A stretch of 64,000 nt of DNA from Paraburkholderia acidisoli (GTDB lineage: Bacteria; Pseudomonadota; Gammaproteobacteria; Burkholderiales; Burkholderiaceae), in contig NZ_CP046916.1 of the NCBI RefSeq assembly GCF_009789675.1, positions 744,001 through 808,000 of the forward strand, read 5' to 3'. A program made the translations under genes and the position numbers. The notes beneath the pieces were generated by a model that was given only the letters and a program-made list of their open reading frames with translations, did no database searches and was not told the DNA's origin. Below are positions 26,707-35,667 of the stretch, piece by piece (position 1 is the first letter of the stretch; each line of letters opens with the position of its first letter).

Positions 26707-27882
26707 ATGCCAGGCCACGATTACCGCCCCGTGGATTACGACCGCCTTTACTACCGGCTCGAACTCGAACCGGGTGCAAACGAGGCGGATATCAAACATC
26801 GCTACCGCCATCTCGCGCAGATCCTGCACCCCGACAAATGGCGGCACCCGACCGCGGCTTCCGTGCGCTGGGCCGACGAGCAGTTCAAGCGCGTGAAGGA
26901 AGCGCGTGAATTGCTCGAGGCGTACTGGTCCGTGCACCACGCACCGCCCGTGAGCCGCGCCGCGCTGAGCGTCGCGCAGGCCGAGCAGTTGCATGGCCAG
27001 ATGCAGGCGCTCGAAGCGCAGCGCGAACGCGTGCGCGGCGAACTCGACGCGCTGCGGGCCGAACGCACGCGCATGCTCGACGAGATGACGCGCATGCGCA
27101 TCGAACGCGACGCGTTGCAGGGCGAACTCGTCGGCATGCGCGACACGAGCGGCAGCGACGCTCGCTACGCCGCGCACGAGAAGTACCAGGCGCACCAGGC
27201 GAACGAGGCTCATGCAACGCGCGCGCAAACCATGCCGCAAGCCACGGCTCGCGCGCCGCGTTCGCACGGCCTGCGCGACGCCCTGTTCGCCCGTTTCGAC
27301 GATCCTTCGCGCGGCTGGCTGCTCACGCTCTCCGCGAGCGTGGTAGCGGCAATTGTTGTGTTCGCAATCGCGCACGGCCTGGCGGGCGTGCTGCTCGCGC
27401 CCGTTTCGGGCTATGCGTTCGGGCGCGCGCTCGCCAGCGGCCTGCAGTGGCTGCTCACGGTGTTCGGCGTGATGCTCGTGTTCGGCTGGGCGTGGGCGCA
27501 GCGCACGTTCTATCGCGCGGCGCGCGCGGGCGTCGAACACGGCGTGGCCTTGCCCGTCGACGAAACGCTCCGGCGCGTGAACGCCGCGTTGCGCCACGAA
27601 GGGCATTTCGGCGCGAATTGGACCGTCGAGTCCTATGACGACGCCTCCCGCGCGTCGCGCTTCGCGATGCGTGCCGTGCTGCGCTTTTCGCCGCGCGCGG
27701 GGCAAACCGCGCGACGTCAGGCGGTCACGTTCCATTGCCGCGCGCATGCGTCGGGGCCCGCGCAAACGGCTCTGGCGTACGAATTCGAGGTGTCGGCGCC
27801 CACGTGGTGGCTCGTGAGTTCGGCGCGCGTGGTGCGCGATCTGCGCAAGCGTATCGATGCGGATCTGGGCGCGCTGCGGTGA
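26707..27882 (+). CDS. Membrane-anchored J-domain protein
   Basis: Protein of 391 residues with an N-terminal J domain (about 8-75) including the Hsp70-stimulating HPD tripeptide (His41-Pro42-Asp43). A coiled coil follows (about 86-142, heptads rich in Glu/Arg/Leu), then a disordered stretch. Two hydrophobic helices (about 200-222 and 240-265) come next, with a C-terminal domain of roughly 120 residues. The J domain would recruit DnaK to the membrane. It follows the ATPase/VWA pair by 166 bp on the same strand. No zinc-finger or client-binding domain of DnaJ is present, so it is a specialised class III J-protein. Function unknown. Confidence 0.82.
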   Translation: MPGHDYRPVDYDRLYYRLELEPGANEADIKHRYRHLAQILHPDKWRHPTAASVRWADEQFKRVKEARELLEAYWSVHHAPPVSRAALSVAQAEQLHGQMQALEAQRERVRGELDALRAERTRMLDEMTRMRIERDALQGELVGMRDTSGSDARYAAHEKYQAHQANEAHATRAQTMPQATARAPRSHGLRDALFARFDDPSRGWLLTLSASVVAAIVVFAIAHGLAGVLLAPVSGYAFGRALASGLQWLLTVFGVMLVFGWAWAQRTFYRAARAGVEHGVALPVDETLRRVNAALRHEGHFGANWTVESYDDASRASRFAMRAVLRFSPRAGQTARRQAVTFHCRAHASGPAQTALAYEFEVSAPTWWLVSSARVVRDLRKRIDADLGALR

Positions 27883-27946
27883 GAACCCTGCGCGAAGCGC
27901 GAGAGAAGCGCGTAGCGGGCGGCGTGCGGCGCAACGCCGCTCGCGG

Positions 27947-28520
27947 CTACTCGAATGTCGCGCTGAACGAGCGTTGCACCGCGTTGCCGCTGGGCCGCGC
28001 GTGCGCGGCGAACTCGTTCACCCAGCGCAAGGTGGCGCTCACCGGGGTCTTGTCGAACTTGCCGTTCCACATGACCATGGGACCCAGGCCGACAGAATAG
28101 CCTTTCGCGCCATCCAGCAGGTTGGCGGCCAGTCCCGTGTCATTGCCCAGTTGCTGGATCCAGCCGCCCGTCACACCCACGCCCCAGCCGTGTCCCAACC
28201 GTTTCAACGCTAGCAGATCGAGCACGCTTACCGGCGCATTGTGATAGTTCGTACTGCTATTGGCCGTGCCCGGCGGTGACGCGTCCGGCCACGGCCACGC
28301 TCTTGCTCGCACCGAGCGACCCCTCGTAGTAGATAGTGGCCCACGAGACGATCCAGTCGTCGGTCGGCGGTACCACGCCGCCATAGGGGGTGACTTGCTG
28401 CCCCGTGATCGGACGGCCCACGCCGCCTTCGGTCGCGAAAGACGACAGCGCCGCCGCGGCGAGGCAGAGTGCGGCCATTGCAACTGGTTTGATGCGGGGA
28501 GAAGCGGGCGTCTTCGGCAT
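27947..28520 (-). pseudogene. Decayed MetA-pathway-of-phenol-degradation-type outer-membrane protein gene
   Basis: Remnant of a gene for the SphA/Phenol_MetA_deg family of putative outer-membrane channels. The first part (28520 down to 28257) encodes a signal peptide and the start DDWIVSWATIYYEGSLG, then hits a TAG after VAGRVTAGHGQ. The family's C-terminal half, NSSTNYHNAPVSVLDLLALK through WVNEFAAHARPSGNAVQRSF, continues in another frame (down to 27947). Intact members are about 290-310 residues; here only about 190 could be encoded, so a central block of roughly 100 residues was deleted and the join shifted frame. A GAGG ribosome site still precedes the ATG. Confidence 0.75.
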
Positions 28521-28860
28521 GTCGGTGCCTCGTGGCGTAGGTCACCGCACGGCGTGGCCGGGCGCGCGTGCGTTTCTCCGCATCACGCGATCGACGCATT
28601 GATTTGTGATTTGCGCGATCATCATTTCGTACAGCGCTCACCGCGCGAGTCGATAACCGCATTCGTTTGCAGACGTCTCGTGAAGCACGGCGTCGGCGCG
28701 GTGTCTCGCGTCGTGCTACCGGATTCTCCAGGACTCTTTCGCCCCGTTAGCGGCGCGAGCGCGAATCGCCTTTTTGCCCGTATGCCGCGCAGTGCGCATA
28801 AACGTGGCTCAAGCGCGGTTGCGCTAACGTCACGCAGTCTGACCGACCGAGGTTGTTCGC
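28521..28860. promoter_or_regulatory. 340-bp divergent intergenic region
   Basis: Separates the decayed outer-membrane gene from the AspT-family carrier gene. It would hold both promoters. No gene, strong hairpin or recognisable operator was seen, and open frames across it are antisense-type shadows with no family features. Confidence 0.4.
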
Positions 28861-30453
28861 ATGGACGCGCTCAGGATATTGCTGGAGACCCAACCGTTGC
28901 TCACGCTGTTCGTGACCGTGGCGCTCGGCTATGCGGTTGGCGAAATCGGCATCAAGGGCGTGGCGCTCGGGTCGGGCGCCGTGTTGTTCGTCGGGCTCGC
29001 GATCGGCGGCTGGGCTCCGCGTTCGGCGCCGCCGCCCTTGCTCGGCACGCTAGGGCTGCTGCTGTTTCTCTACGGTATCGGTATTCAGTATGGCGAACAG
29101 TTTTTCAAGGGGCTGACGAGCGCCGAAGGGCTCAAGGCCAACGCCGCGGCGGCGCTGGGCGTGATCGTCTCCGGCTTCGTGGCGGTGGCGCTGGTGCCAC
29201 TGTTCGGTGTGGGGCTCGATCAGGCGCTCGGCATGTTCGCGGGCTCGGGCACGAGCACGGCCAGTTTGCAGGCCGCGATGTCGTCGATGAAAGGCGACGG
29301 CGCGACCGTCGGTTACAGCGTCTCCTATCCGTTCGGCGTGGCCGGGCCGATTCTCTTTCTCTACGCACTCGGGACCCTGCTGAAACCCAAGATCGAACGG
29401 CCGCCGCCACGCATGATCGAAGCCGCGGAAATCGCGCTCACGAATCCCGCGCTGGTCGGGCTCACGCTGGCCGAACTCGCCGCACGCCTGCCGCCGGGCG
29501 TGGTGATCGCCGCGGTGCGTCGCGCGCATCACAATCAGCAGGCTCGCACCAATCTCGTGCTGCAATCGGACGACGTGCTGCTCGCCACCGCGACCAGCCC
29601 GGCGTTGCTGGTCGAAACCACGGCGCTATGCGGCGAGTTGCAGCCCGGACGCATGACGAATCATCGCGAGGACCTCGACTACATGCGCGTGTTCGCGTCG
29701 AGCCGTCTCGTGGTCGGGCGCGCGCTGCGCGATTTGCGTTTCCCGGAAGGCGTGGTCTGCTCGATCGCGCACGTGCGGCGCGGAGACATCGACATGATGC
29801 CGGGCCAGGAGCTGATACTCGAATTCGGCGACCGCGTGGGCCTGCTGGTCAATCATGCGCACCTCAAGACCATGCGCGCGTTTTTCGGCGACTCGATCAA
29901 GGGCACGGCCGAACTGCGCTTCATCTCGATCGGCGTGGGCGCGGCGCTCGGCCTGATCGCCGGCGTGATTCCCGTGCCCATTCCCGGCGTGGGCCGCCTC
30001 ACGCTCGGGCTGGCGGCGCTGCTGCTGGTGGCGCTATGTCTGGGCCGCGCGCGGCGCTTCGGGCCGTTCGTGTGGACCATGCCGCTCACCGCGAATCTGG
30101 TGCTGCGCAATTTCGGCCTGACGATCTTTCTGGCTCAGGTGGGTCTCGCGTCGGGGCCGAAGTTTTTCGCCACGGTTGGCGTGACGGGTGCGTCGTTTCT
30201 GCTCTACGGCGTGGTGATCGTGCTCGCGCTGCTGTGCGTCACGGCGGCGTGCTGCCTGTGGGTCTTCCGCCTGCCGTACGACATGGCGGTGGGCGTGATC
30301 AGCGGGGCGACGGGCAATCCGGCCATTCTGGCGTTCGCGAATCGCGTCGCGCCCACGGACGCGCCCGACGTCGGCTATGCGATGATCTTTCCTTCGATGA
30401 CCATCGTGAAAATTCTGTTCGTGCAGGTTGCCGCAGTCCTGATCGGCTCATAG
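28861..30453 (+). CDS. AspT/YidE-family aspartate:alanine-exchanger-type transporter
   Basis: Inner-membrane carrier of 530 residues of the AAE family. It has the duplicated membrane domain of the family: helices at about 1-180 (with LLLFLYGIGIQYGEQFFKG and FAGSGTSTASLQAAM) and 350-530 (with GLTIFLAQVGLASGPKFF and SGATGNPAILAFANR). A cytoplasmic region with RCK/TrkA-C-like features lies between them (about 195-340). The family includes AspT, which swaps aspartate for alanine, and succinate exporters. A D-lactate-dehydrogenase gene follows by 56 bp, which hints at export of a fermentation acid or amino acid. No strong Shine-Dalgarno is visible. Confidence 0.85.
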   Translation: MDALRILLETQPLLTLFVTVALGYAVGEIGIKGVALGSGAVLFVGLAIGGWAPRSAPPPLLGTLGLLLFLYGIGIQYGEQFFKGLTSAEGLKANAAAALGVIVSGFVAVALVPLFGVGLDQALGMFAGSGTSTASLQAAMSSMKGDGATVGYSVSYPFGVAGPILFLYALGTLLKPKIERPPPRMIEAAEIALTNPALVGLTLAELAARLPPGVVIAAVRRAHHNQQARTNLVLQSDDVLLATATSPALLVETTALCGELQPGRMTNHREDLDYMRVFASSRLVVGRALRDLRFPEGVVCSIAHVRRGDIDMMPGQELILEFGDRVGLLVNHAHLKTMRAFFGDSIKGTAELRFISIGVGAALGLIAGVIPVPIPGVGRLTLGLAALLLVALCLGRARRFGPFVWTMPLTANLVLRNFGLTIFLAQVGLASGPKFFATVGVTGASFLLYGVVIVLALLCVTAACCLWVFRLPYDMAVGVISGATGNPAILAFANRVAPTDAPDVGYAMIFPSMTIVKILFVQVAAVLIGS

Positions 30454-30509
30454 CCGGTAGCGTTGCCGCGGCGCGTGGCCTGCGCAAACGCCTTGCAGGA
30501 GAGAAGGGA

Positions 30510-31520
30510 ATGGATATCGCCGTATTCAGCGCAAAGCCTTACGATCGGCAGTTTCTCGACGCGGCGAATGCGGATCGCCGTCATCGGCTCAAGTACTTCG
30601 ACGACCCGCTCAACGCGGAGACCGTCGATCTGGCGGCGGGGCATCGCGGCATCTGCGTGTTCGTGAATGATGTCGCCGACGCACCCGTGCTCGAAGCGCT
30701 CGCGCGCGGCGGCACGCAGCTCGTGGCGCTGCGCTGCACGGGCTTCAACAACGTCGACCTGCAAGCGGCCGCCGACCTCGGCATCAAGGTCGTGCGCGTG
30801 GTCGACTACTCGCCCAATTCGGTCGCGGAGCACGCGGTCGCGCTGCTGATGGCCGTGAACCGCAAGGTCCATCGCGCCTACAACCGCACGCGCGACTTCA
30901 ATTTCGCGCTCGACGGGCTGATGGGTTTCGATCTGTGCGGCAAGACCGTGGCGGTAATCGGCACGGGCAAGATCGGCCGCGTGTTCGCGCGCATCATGCT
31001 GGGCTTCGGCTGCAACGTGATCGGCTACGACGCGTATCGCTCGCCGGAATTCGAGGCGCTGGGCGCGCGTTACGCGGACGCCGGCGAGATCGGTGCGAAC
31101 GCCGACATCGTCTCGCTGCATTGCCCGCTCACGCCGCAGACCTATCACATCATCGGCGCGCAAACGCTCGCGCGCGCGAAGCGCGGCTCGCTGCTCATCA
31201 ACACGAGCCGGGGCGGGCTGGTGGACACCGAAGCCGTGATCGACGCGTTGAAGAGCGGCCAGTTGGGCGGCCTCGCCATCGACGTGTATGAGCAGGAGGC
31301 GGGCGTGTTCTTCCGCGACCTCTCGGGCACGATCGTCGACGACGACGTGCTGCAACGCCTGATGACGTTCCCCAACGTGATCGTCACGGGCCACCAGGCG
31401 TTTCTCACGCGCGAGGCCGTGTCCACCATCTGCGAAACCACGCTGCGCAGCATCACCGAGTTCGAAACCGGCCAGCCGTTGACGAACGAGATCACCGCGG
31501 TGATGGAGCGCAAGCCGTGA
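30510..31520 (+). CDS. D-2-hydroxyacid dehydrogenase, D-lactate dehydrogenase (LdhA) type
   Basis: NAD-dependent enzyme of 336 residues reducing pyruvate to D-lactate. The N-terminus MDIAVFSAKPYDRQF is typical of LdhA. Further landmarks are the Rossmann motif VIGTGKIGRVFARI, the SLHCPLTPQTYHII segment, the catalytic Arg in NTSRGGLVDTEA, the YEQEAGVFF segment, and the catalytic His in VTGHQAFLT. An AGAAGGGA ribosome site lies immediately before the ATG. It follows the AspT-type carrier gene on the same strand, so cotranscription is likely. Length matches E. coli LdhA (329). Confidence 0.88.
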   Translation: MDIAVFSAKPYDRQFLDAANADRRHRLKYFDDPLNAETVDLAAGHRGICVFVNDVADAPVLEALARGGTQLVALRCTGFNNVDLQAAADLGIKVVRVVDYSPNSVAEHAVALLMAVNRKVHRAYNRTRDFNFALDGLMGFDLCGKTVAVIGTGKIGRVFARIMLGFGCNVIGYDAYRSPEFEALGARYADAGEIGANADIVSLHCPLTPQTYHIIGAQTLARAKRGSLLINTSRGGLVDTEAVIDALKSGQLGGLAIDVYEQEAGVFFRDLSGTIVDDDVLQRLMTFPNVIVTGHQAFLTREAVSTICETTLRSITEFETGQPLTNEITAVMERKP

Positions 31521-31654
31521 CGTGACGCGGTGCGGGTAAGCCGGTGATCGCGCACGCGCGAGCTTGAAAGCAACGTTCGCGCGTCCGTGAAGGCGGCGTG
31601 AAAGCCCGCGCGCTCGCGCGGATCGCGACAGCGCGCGTCAGTCGAAGCCGCGCG

Positions 31655-32830
31655 TCAGAACAGGAACGCGATGCCCGCCATGCCCACGAACTGCGAGCGC
31701 GTGGACGAAGGCGTCGAGTTTTGCGAATCGCCCACCGCGGGCGCGGCGTTGATGACCGTGCCCGTCGCGCTGAGCGTCTGGCCGCTCGCGTGCTGGTAGG
31801 CCTGCAGCGCGTACAGCGTCGTGCGCTTCGAGAGGTGGTACGACTCCTTGAGCGAATACTGCTGATAGCGCGCGGCGCTCGTCACGCCATTGGCCTGCGA
31901 GGCGAGCGTGTAAGCGAAGCCGCCGCCCACGTCGAAGGCCGGCGTGAAGCGGTACACGGCGAGCGCGGCCCACGTGTTGAACACGGCCGTGGTATGGAAG
32001 ATCGACTTGCCGCCCGCGATGTATTCGACGTTCGAATACGAGGCGCCCAGCGTGAAATTGCCGAGCGCGTAGTTGCCCGCCACGGCCACGTGCTGCACCG
32101 CGTTCGCCGACACATAGCCGGTATTGAGCGACGAGGTGCCGAAGCTGCCCGTCGAAGTCGAATCGAACGCGGTCGTGGTCGACTGCACGTTGTCCATGCG
32201 CAGATAGCCGGCGCCCAAGGTGAACGGCCCATTGGCGTAGCGCAGCGCCGCGCTCCACGTCTGCCCCTTGCCCGTGCTGCCCGCAATGCCGCCGAACGCG
32301 TACATCGCGCTCGCTTGCAGGCCGTACCACGTGGGCGAGGTGTAGATCAGCGAATTGTTGATGCGCACGGTCGTGTCGAGACCGTCGATATCGCCCGGAT
32401 GCGCGCCCGTCGCGCCCGTGAGCCAGTTGCTGCCCGTGAGCGGCCCGACGAACTGGTAGTACGGCGTGTACTGGCGGCCGGCCGTGACCTGGCCGAACTG
32501 CTTGTTCTGCAGGCCCACGTAGGCCTGGCGATTGAAGATCAGGCCGCTCGACGAGAGCGCGCCCGAGTTCGGATCGAAGCCGTTCTGCAGATCGAAGATC
32601 GCAAACGTGCCGCCGCCGAGATCTTCCTTGCCTTGCAGGCCGAACTTCGACGCATACAGGTTGCCCTGACGCAGATAGACGTTCGAGTGGCCCTTCTGGT
32701 TGTTGACGTAAGTGATGGCGTCGTCGACCGCGCCATAGAGGGTCACGCTGCTTTGCGCGAACGCGGGGCTTGCCACGAGGGCGGCGCCGGTTGCGAGGAA
32801 CGTGCCAAGACCAAGGCCTGCTTTCTTCAT
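31655..32830 (-). CDS. Gram-negative general porin (Burkholderia Opc/OmpC type)
   Basis: Outer-membrane trimeric 16-strand beta-barrel porin of 391 residues. A cleavable signal peptide of about 25 residues (MKKAGLGLGTFLATGAALVA, then SPAFA) is followed by SSVTLYGAVDDAITYVNNQ, the first strand of this family. Later landmarks are QGKEDLGGGTFAIFDLQNGF, QAYVGLQNKQFGQVTAGRQY (loop 3 entry) and the C-terminal strand ending in Phe (GIAFLF), needed for BAM recognition. GGAGA lies upstream of the ATG. Porins of this type are numerous in Burkholderia; the solute here is unknown. It is convergent with the D-lactate dehydrogenase gene. Confidence 0.9.
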   Translation of the reverse strand: MKKAGLGLGTFLATGAALVASPAFAQSSVTLYGAVDDAITYVNNQKGHSNVYLRQGNLYASKFGLQGKEDLGGGTFAIFDLQNGFDPNSGALSSSGLIFNRQAYVGLQNKQFGQVTAGRQYTPYYQFVGPLTGSNWLTGATGAHPGDIDGLDTTVRINNSLIYTSPTWYGLQASAMYAFGGIAGSTGKGQTWSAALRYANGPFTLGAGYLRMDNVQSTTTAFDSTSTGSFGTSSLNTGYVSANAVQHVAVAGNYALGNFTLGASYSNVEYIAGGKSIFHTTAVFNTWAALAVYRFTPAFDVGGGFAYTLASQANGVTSAARYQQYSLKESYHLSKRTTLYALQAYQHASGQTLSATGTVINAAPAVGDSQNSTPSSTRSQFVGMAGIAFLF

Positions 32831-33003
32831 CGTCGTGTGTCTCCGTTGAGATCCGTACTGCTTATCGTGTAGTTATGGCGACGCCGCGCGAGTGTCCTCA
32901 TCCGGCGTCGGGTGGCGCGCGAGCGCGCCGGTTGCGAGAAGCGACTGCTTTTATCGTTACCGCAATGCGTTGATGCGTGACTGCCTTTCACCGGCTCGCG
33001 CGC

Positions 33004-34956
33004 TTACGCTTCCTCGCCGCCGTGGCGTGCCGCGAGCGCGCGCTGACGCGCCTGCGCCGCGAGCCGCACGGCGGCGTTCGGCGCACCGTAGCCGTCGTAG
33101 CCGTTGCGGCGCTCCACGAGTTCGAGGAAGAAACGCTGATCGAGCGTTTCCGTGTACGCGTGCAGGAACTCGCCGCCGCGCTCGTCGCGGTCGTAGAGCA
33201 GGTTGTGCTGGCGCAGCGAATCGAGAAACGAGGGGTCGAGCGCGAAGCGCGCGTCGAGATCGTCGTAATAGTTCGCGGGCACGCGCAGCAGCGGCACGCC
33301 CGCCGCTTCGAATTCCGTTACCGCGCGGAAGATGTCGCTGGTGCCGAACGCCACGTGATTCAAGCCCGTGCCGTGATACGCGCGCACCGTTTCGGCGGCG
33401 GCCGTGTGCTGGTCGAGCGAAGCGTTGAGCACCATGCGCAATGCGCGGTTCTGACTGAACAGGGCGCGACTGCGCACGAGTCCGTACGGATCGGGCAGCA
33501 GCACGGCCGCGCCCGCGTCGAGGCCGAACACCGACTTGAGGAACAGCACCCACGCGTCGAACGAACCGGCGGGCAGCGAAAGGCTCACGTGATCGATGCC
33601 CGTGATGGGGCCCACTTCGACGGGGCCGTCGATATCGGTGAGCGAAAAGTCGGCTTCGAACAGGGTTGGCTGGCCGGGCTGCTCGTTAACGAAGTAGTTA
33701 AGACTGCCGTCCGGACCTTGCACCGCGGGCACCACGCGCTCGTTCGGCCCCACGCGTCCCGAGAACGGTTGATAGCCGAAGCCCGCGGCGCGTTCGAGCG
33801 CGAGCGCCGCATCGTCGACACGAAACGCCGAAGCGCACAGCGAGAGCCCGTGGCGCTGAAAAAACGCGCCTGCGAACGAATCCGGCTCGGCATTGAGCAC
33901 GATCGCGGCCGTGCCGTGCTGATAGAGCGTGACGTCTTTGGAGCGATGCTGGCCCGCGCGGCGGAAATGCAGTTTGTCGAGCCAGTTCGCGACTTGCGCG
34001 CGCGCCGTATCGTCGACGGCGAATTCGAGGAATTGCCACTGCGCATTCGCGGGCGCGGCCGGCGCATGCCAGAGCGCGGGCGCGGCGACGCCTTCGGCTT
34101 GCAACGCGTCGCGCGTGCGCTCTTCGAGCAGCAGCAGCGAGCGATAGCCGTCCGCGGCCGTGGCGGCGGGCGGCGCGCCGCGAAAGCCGTCGTTAAAGAT
34201 TTCGAGCGAAAGCGGCCCCTTGTAGCCGCTTTTCACCACCTGCGCCGTGAAATCGGCGAGCGCGAAGTCGCCCTGGCCCGGAAAGCAGCGGTAGTGGCGG
34301 CTCCATTCGAGCACGTCCATCTGCATGCGCGGCGCGTCGGCGATCTGCACGAAACCGATCCGGTCGCCTGGAATCGCGGCGATACCGTCGGGCGCGTCGT
34401 CGAGCGAGAGCGTGTGGAAACTGTCGAGCGCAAGCGTGAGATTGCGGTGATTCACCGTATTCACGAGCTTCCACGCGTGGCCGAAGGTGCGCACGTGGCG
34501 GCCCCATGCAAGCGCTTCATAACAGATGGTCACGCCCGCGTCGCCGGCCGCGCGGGCGAGCACGGCGAGTTGTTCGGCGAGCAGCGCGTCGTCGCAGATC
34601 ATGTCCGGCGAGACGTTGCTGCACACCAGCAGGCGGTCGGTGCCGAGCTGCTGCATGACGTCGAACTTGCGCTTCACGCGCTCGACGTTGCGCGCGAGGC
34701 GCTCGGCCGGTACGCCGTCGAAATCGCGAAACGGCTGATACAGCACGATGTCGAGCCCGAGGTCGGCGGCCATGTGGCGCACGTCGGCGGGCGAGCCTTC
34801 GAAATACAGCAGATCGTTTTCAAAGATCTCGACGGCGTCGAAACCGGCGGCGCGGATCGCGGCGAACTTCTCCGCGAGCGTGCCGCTGACCGACACCGTG
34901 GCGATCGAGCGGCGCAGCGCGTGAGAGGGGGCGGCAAGCGGCTTGGACATGGACAT
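33004..34956 (-). CDS. quiC: 3-Dehydroshikimate dehydratase fused to HPPD-like domain (QuiC)
   Basis: Bifunctional-architecture enzyme of 650 residues. The N-terminal TIM barrel (about 1-285) converts 3-dehydroshikimate to protocatechuate. Its metal ligands Glu147, Asp178, Gln204 and Glu252 keep the spacing reported for Pseudomonas QuiC1 (134/165/191/239). The C-terminal half (about 300-650) is a hydroxyphenylpyruvate-dioxygenase-like vicinal oxygen chelate domain. It has His in GIDHVSLS and GLNHVAFG and Glu in RFFLELVERR as an intact metal triad. The start MSMSK at 34956 is preferred; the frame is open to 35055, through the operator palindrome, and that extension is unlikely. It is divergent from aroQ, with quinate genes beyond. 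Confidence 0.9.
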   Translation of the reverse strand: MSMSKPLAAPSHALRRSIATVSVSGTLAEKFAAIRAAGFDAVEIFENDLLYFEGSPADVRHMAADLGLDIVLYQPFRDFDGVPAERLARNVERVKRKFDVMQQLGTDRLLVCSNVSPDMICDDALLAEQLAVLARAAGDAGVTICYEALAWGRHVRTFGHAWKLVNTVNHRNLTLALDSFHTLSLDDAPDGIAAIPGDRIGFVQIADAPRMQMDVLEWSRHYRCFPGQGDFALADFTAQVVKSGYKGPLSLEIFNDGFRGAPPAATAADGYRSLLLLEERTRDALQAEGVAAPALWHAPAAPANAQWQFLEFAVDDTARAQVANWLDKLHFRRAGQHRSKDVTLYQHGTAAIVLNAEPDSFAGAFFQRHGLSLCASAFRVDDAALALERAAGFGYQPFSGRVGPNERVVPAVQGPDGSLNYFVNEQPGQPTLFEADFSLTDIDGPVEVGPITGIDHVSLSLPAGSFDAWVLFLKSVFGLDAGAAVLLPDPYGLVRSRALFSQNRALRMVLNASLDQHTAAAETVRAYHGTGLNHVAFGTSDIFRAVTEFEAAGVPLLRVPANYYDDLDARFALDPSFLDSLRQHNLLYDRDERGGEFLHAYTETLDQRFFLELVERRNGYDGYGAPNAAVRLAAQARQRALAARHGGEEA

Positions 34957-35043
34957 TGCACGGGCTTCGGTATTGAACGAGGCTCCGGCGGCGGCCCGTA
35001 GGTGCGTGCTGCTGTCATACGAGGATGCCGCTGGAGTGTGCGA

Positions 35044-35073
35044 AGAATACGCCAAACTAACTAGTTAGTACAA
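35044..35073 (-). promoter_or_regulatory. Probable quiC promoter with 14-bp operator palindrome in its spacer
   Basis: On the minus strand a -35-like TTGTAC (35068-35073) and a -10-like TATTCT (35044-35049) are 18 bp apart. A perfect palindrome, ACTAACTAGTTAGT (35056-35069), fills most of the spacer and touches the -35 box. Such placement is classic for repression. The TetR-family gene at the end of the cluster is the natural candidate regulator; this is inference. Confidence 0.6.
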
Positions 35074-35211
35074 ATTCTGGCAAACCCCAGGTGACCGCGG
35101 CACCGGGTCGCGGCACACTGGCGGCCAGATTGCGGAGTGTCTGCGCCAGATCATTGTCGATGTGAGGCGCATGTGCCGTACCGGTCTTCAAGCTGTCGTG
35201 GAGTGTGAGTG

Positions 35212-35667
35212 ATGCAATTGCCGTCGGTGCTGGTCCTCAACGGGCCGAACCTCAACTTGCTGGGAACGCGGGAACCCGCGATCTACGGCGCCGAAACCCT
35301 GAGCGATGTCGAACAGATGTGCCGCGACGCGGCCGCGCGTCTGAATCTGCGGGTGGATTGCCGCCAGTCGAATGCCGAACATCAACTGATCGACTGGATT
35401 CACGAATGCCGCACGCAGTTCGACGGCATCGTCATCAATCCGGGCGCGTACACGCACACCTCGGTCGCCATCGCCGATGCGATCGTGGGCGTCGCCAAAC
35501 CGGTGATCGAGGTCCATATCTCGAACGTGCACAAGCGCGAAGCGTTCCGGCACCATTCGTATATCTCGCCGATCGCCGAGGCGATCCTCGTCGGCTGCGG
35601 CACGCAGGGTTACGTGCTCGCGCTCGAACGCATGGCCACGGTGCTCGCGAAGAAGGTGGCGAAATGA
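35212..35667 (+). CDS. aroQ: Type II 3-dehydroquinate dehydratase
   Basis: Dodecameric type II dehydroquinase of 151 residues interconverting 3-dehydroquinate and 3-dehydroshikimate. Motifs are [13 protein letters not shown] (with Tyr25 shortly after, in AIYG, as the catalytic tyrosine), [29 protein letters not shown], and [20 protein letters not shown]. The ATG at 35212 has GGAG upstream; an adjacent in-frame GTG is less likely. It overlaps the dehydrogenase gene by four bases. In this catabolic cluster it would feed QuiC, although the same enzyme could also serve aromatic amino acid synthesis. Confidence 0.93.
   Translation: MQLPSVLVLNGPNLNLLGTREPAIYGAETLSDVEQMCRDAAARLNLRVDCRQSNAEHQLIDWIHECRTQFDGIVINPGAYTHTSVAIADAIVGVAKPVIEVHISNVHKREAFRHHSYISPIAEAILVGCGTQGYVLALERMATVLAKKVAK

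Noticed and set aside
35056..35069. Palindrome as part of the quiC coding region (frame open to 35055)
   Set aside because: The family N-terminus begins at MSMSK/MSK near 34956, and promoter-like boxes flank the palindrome.
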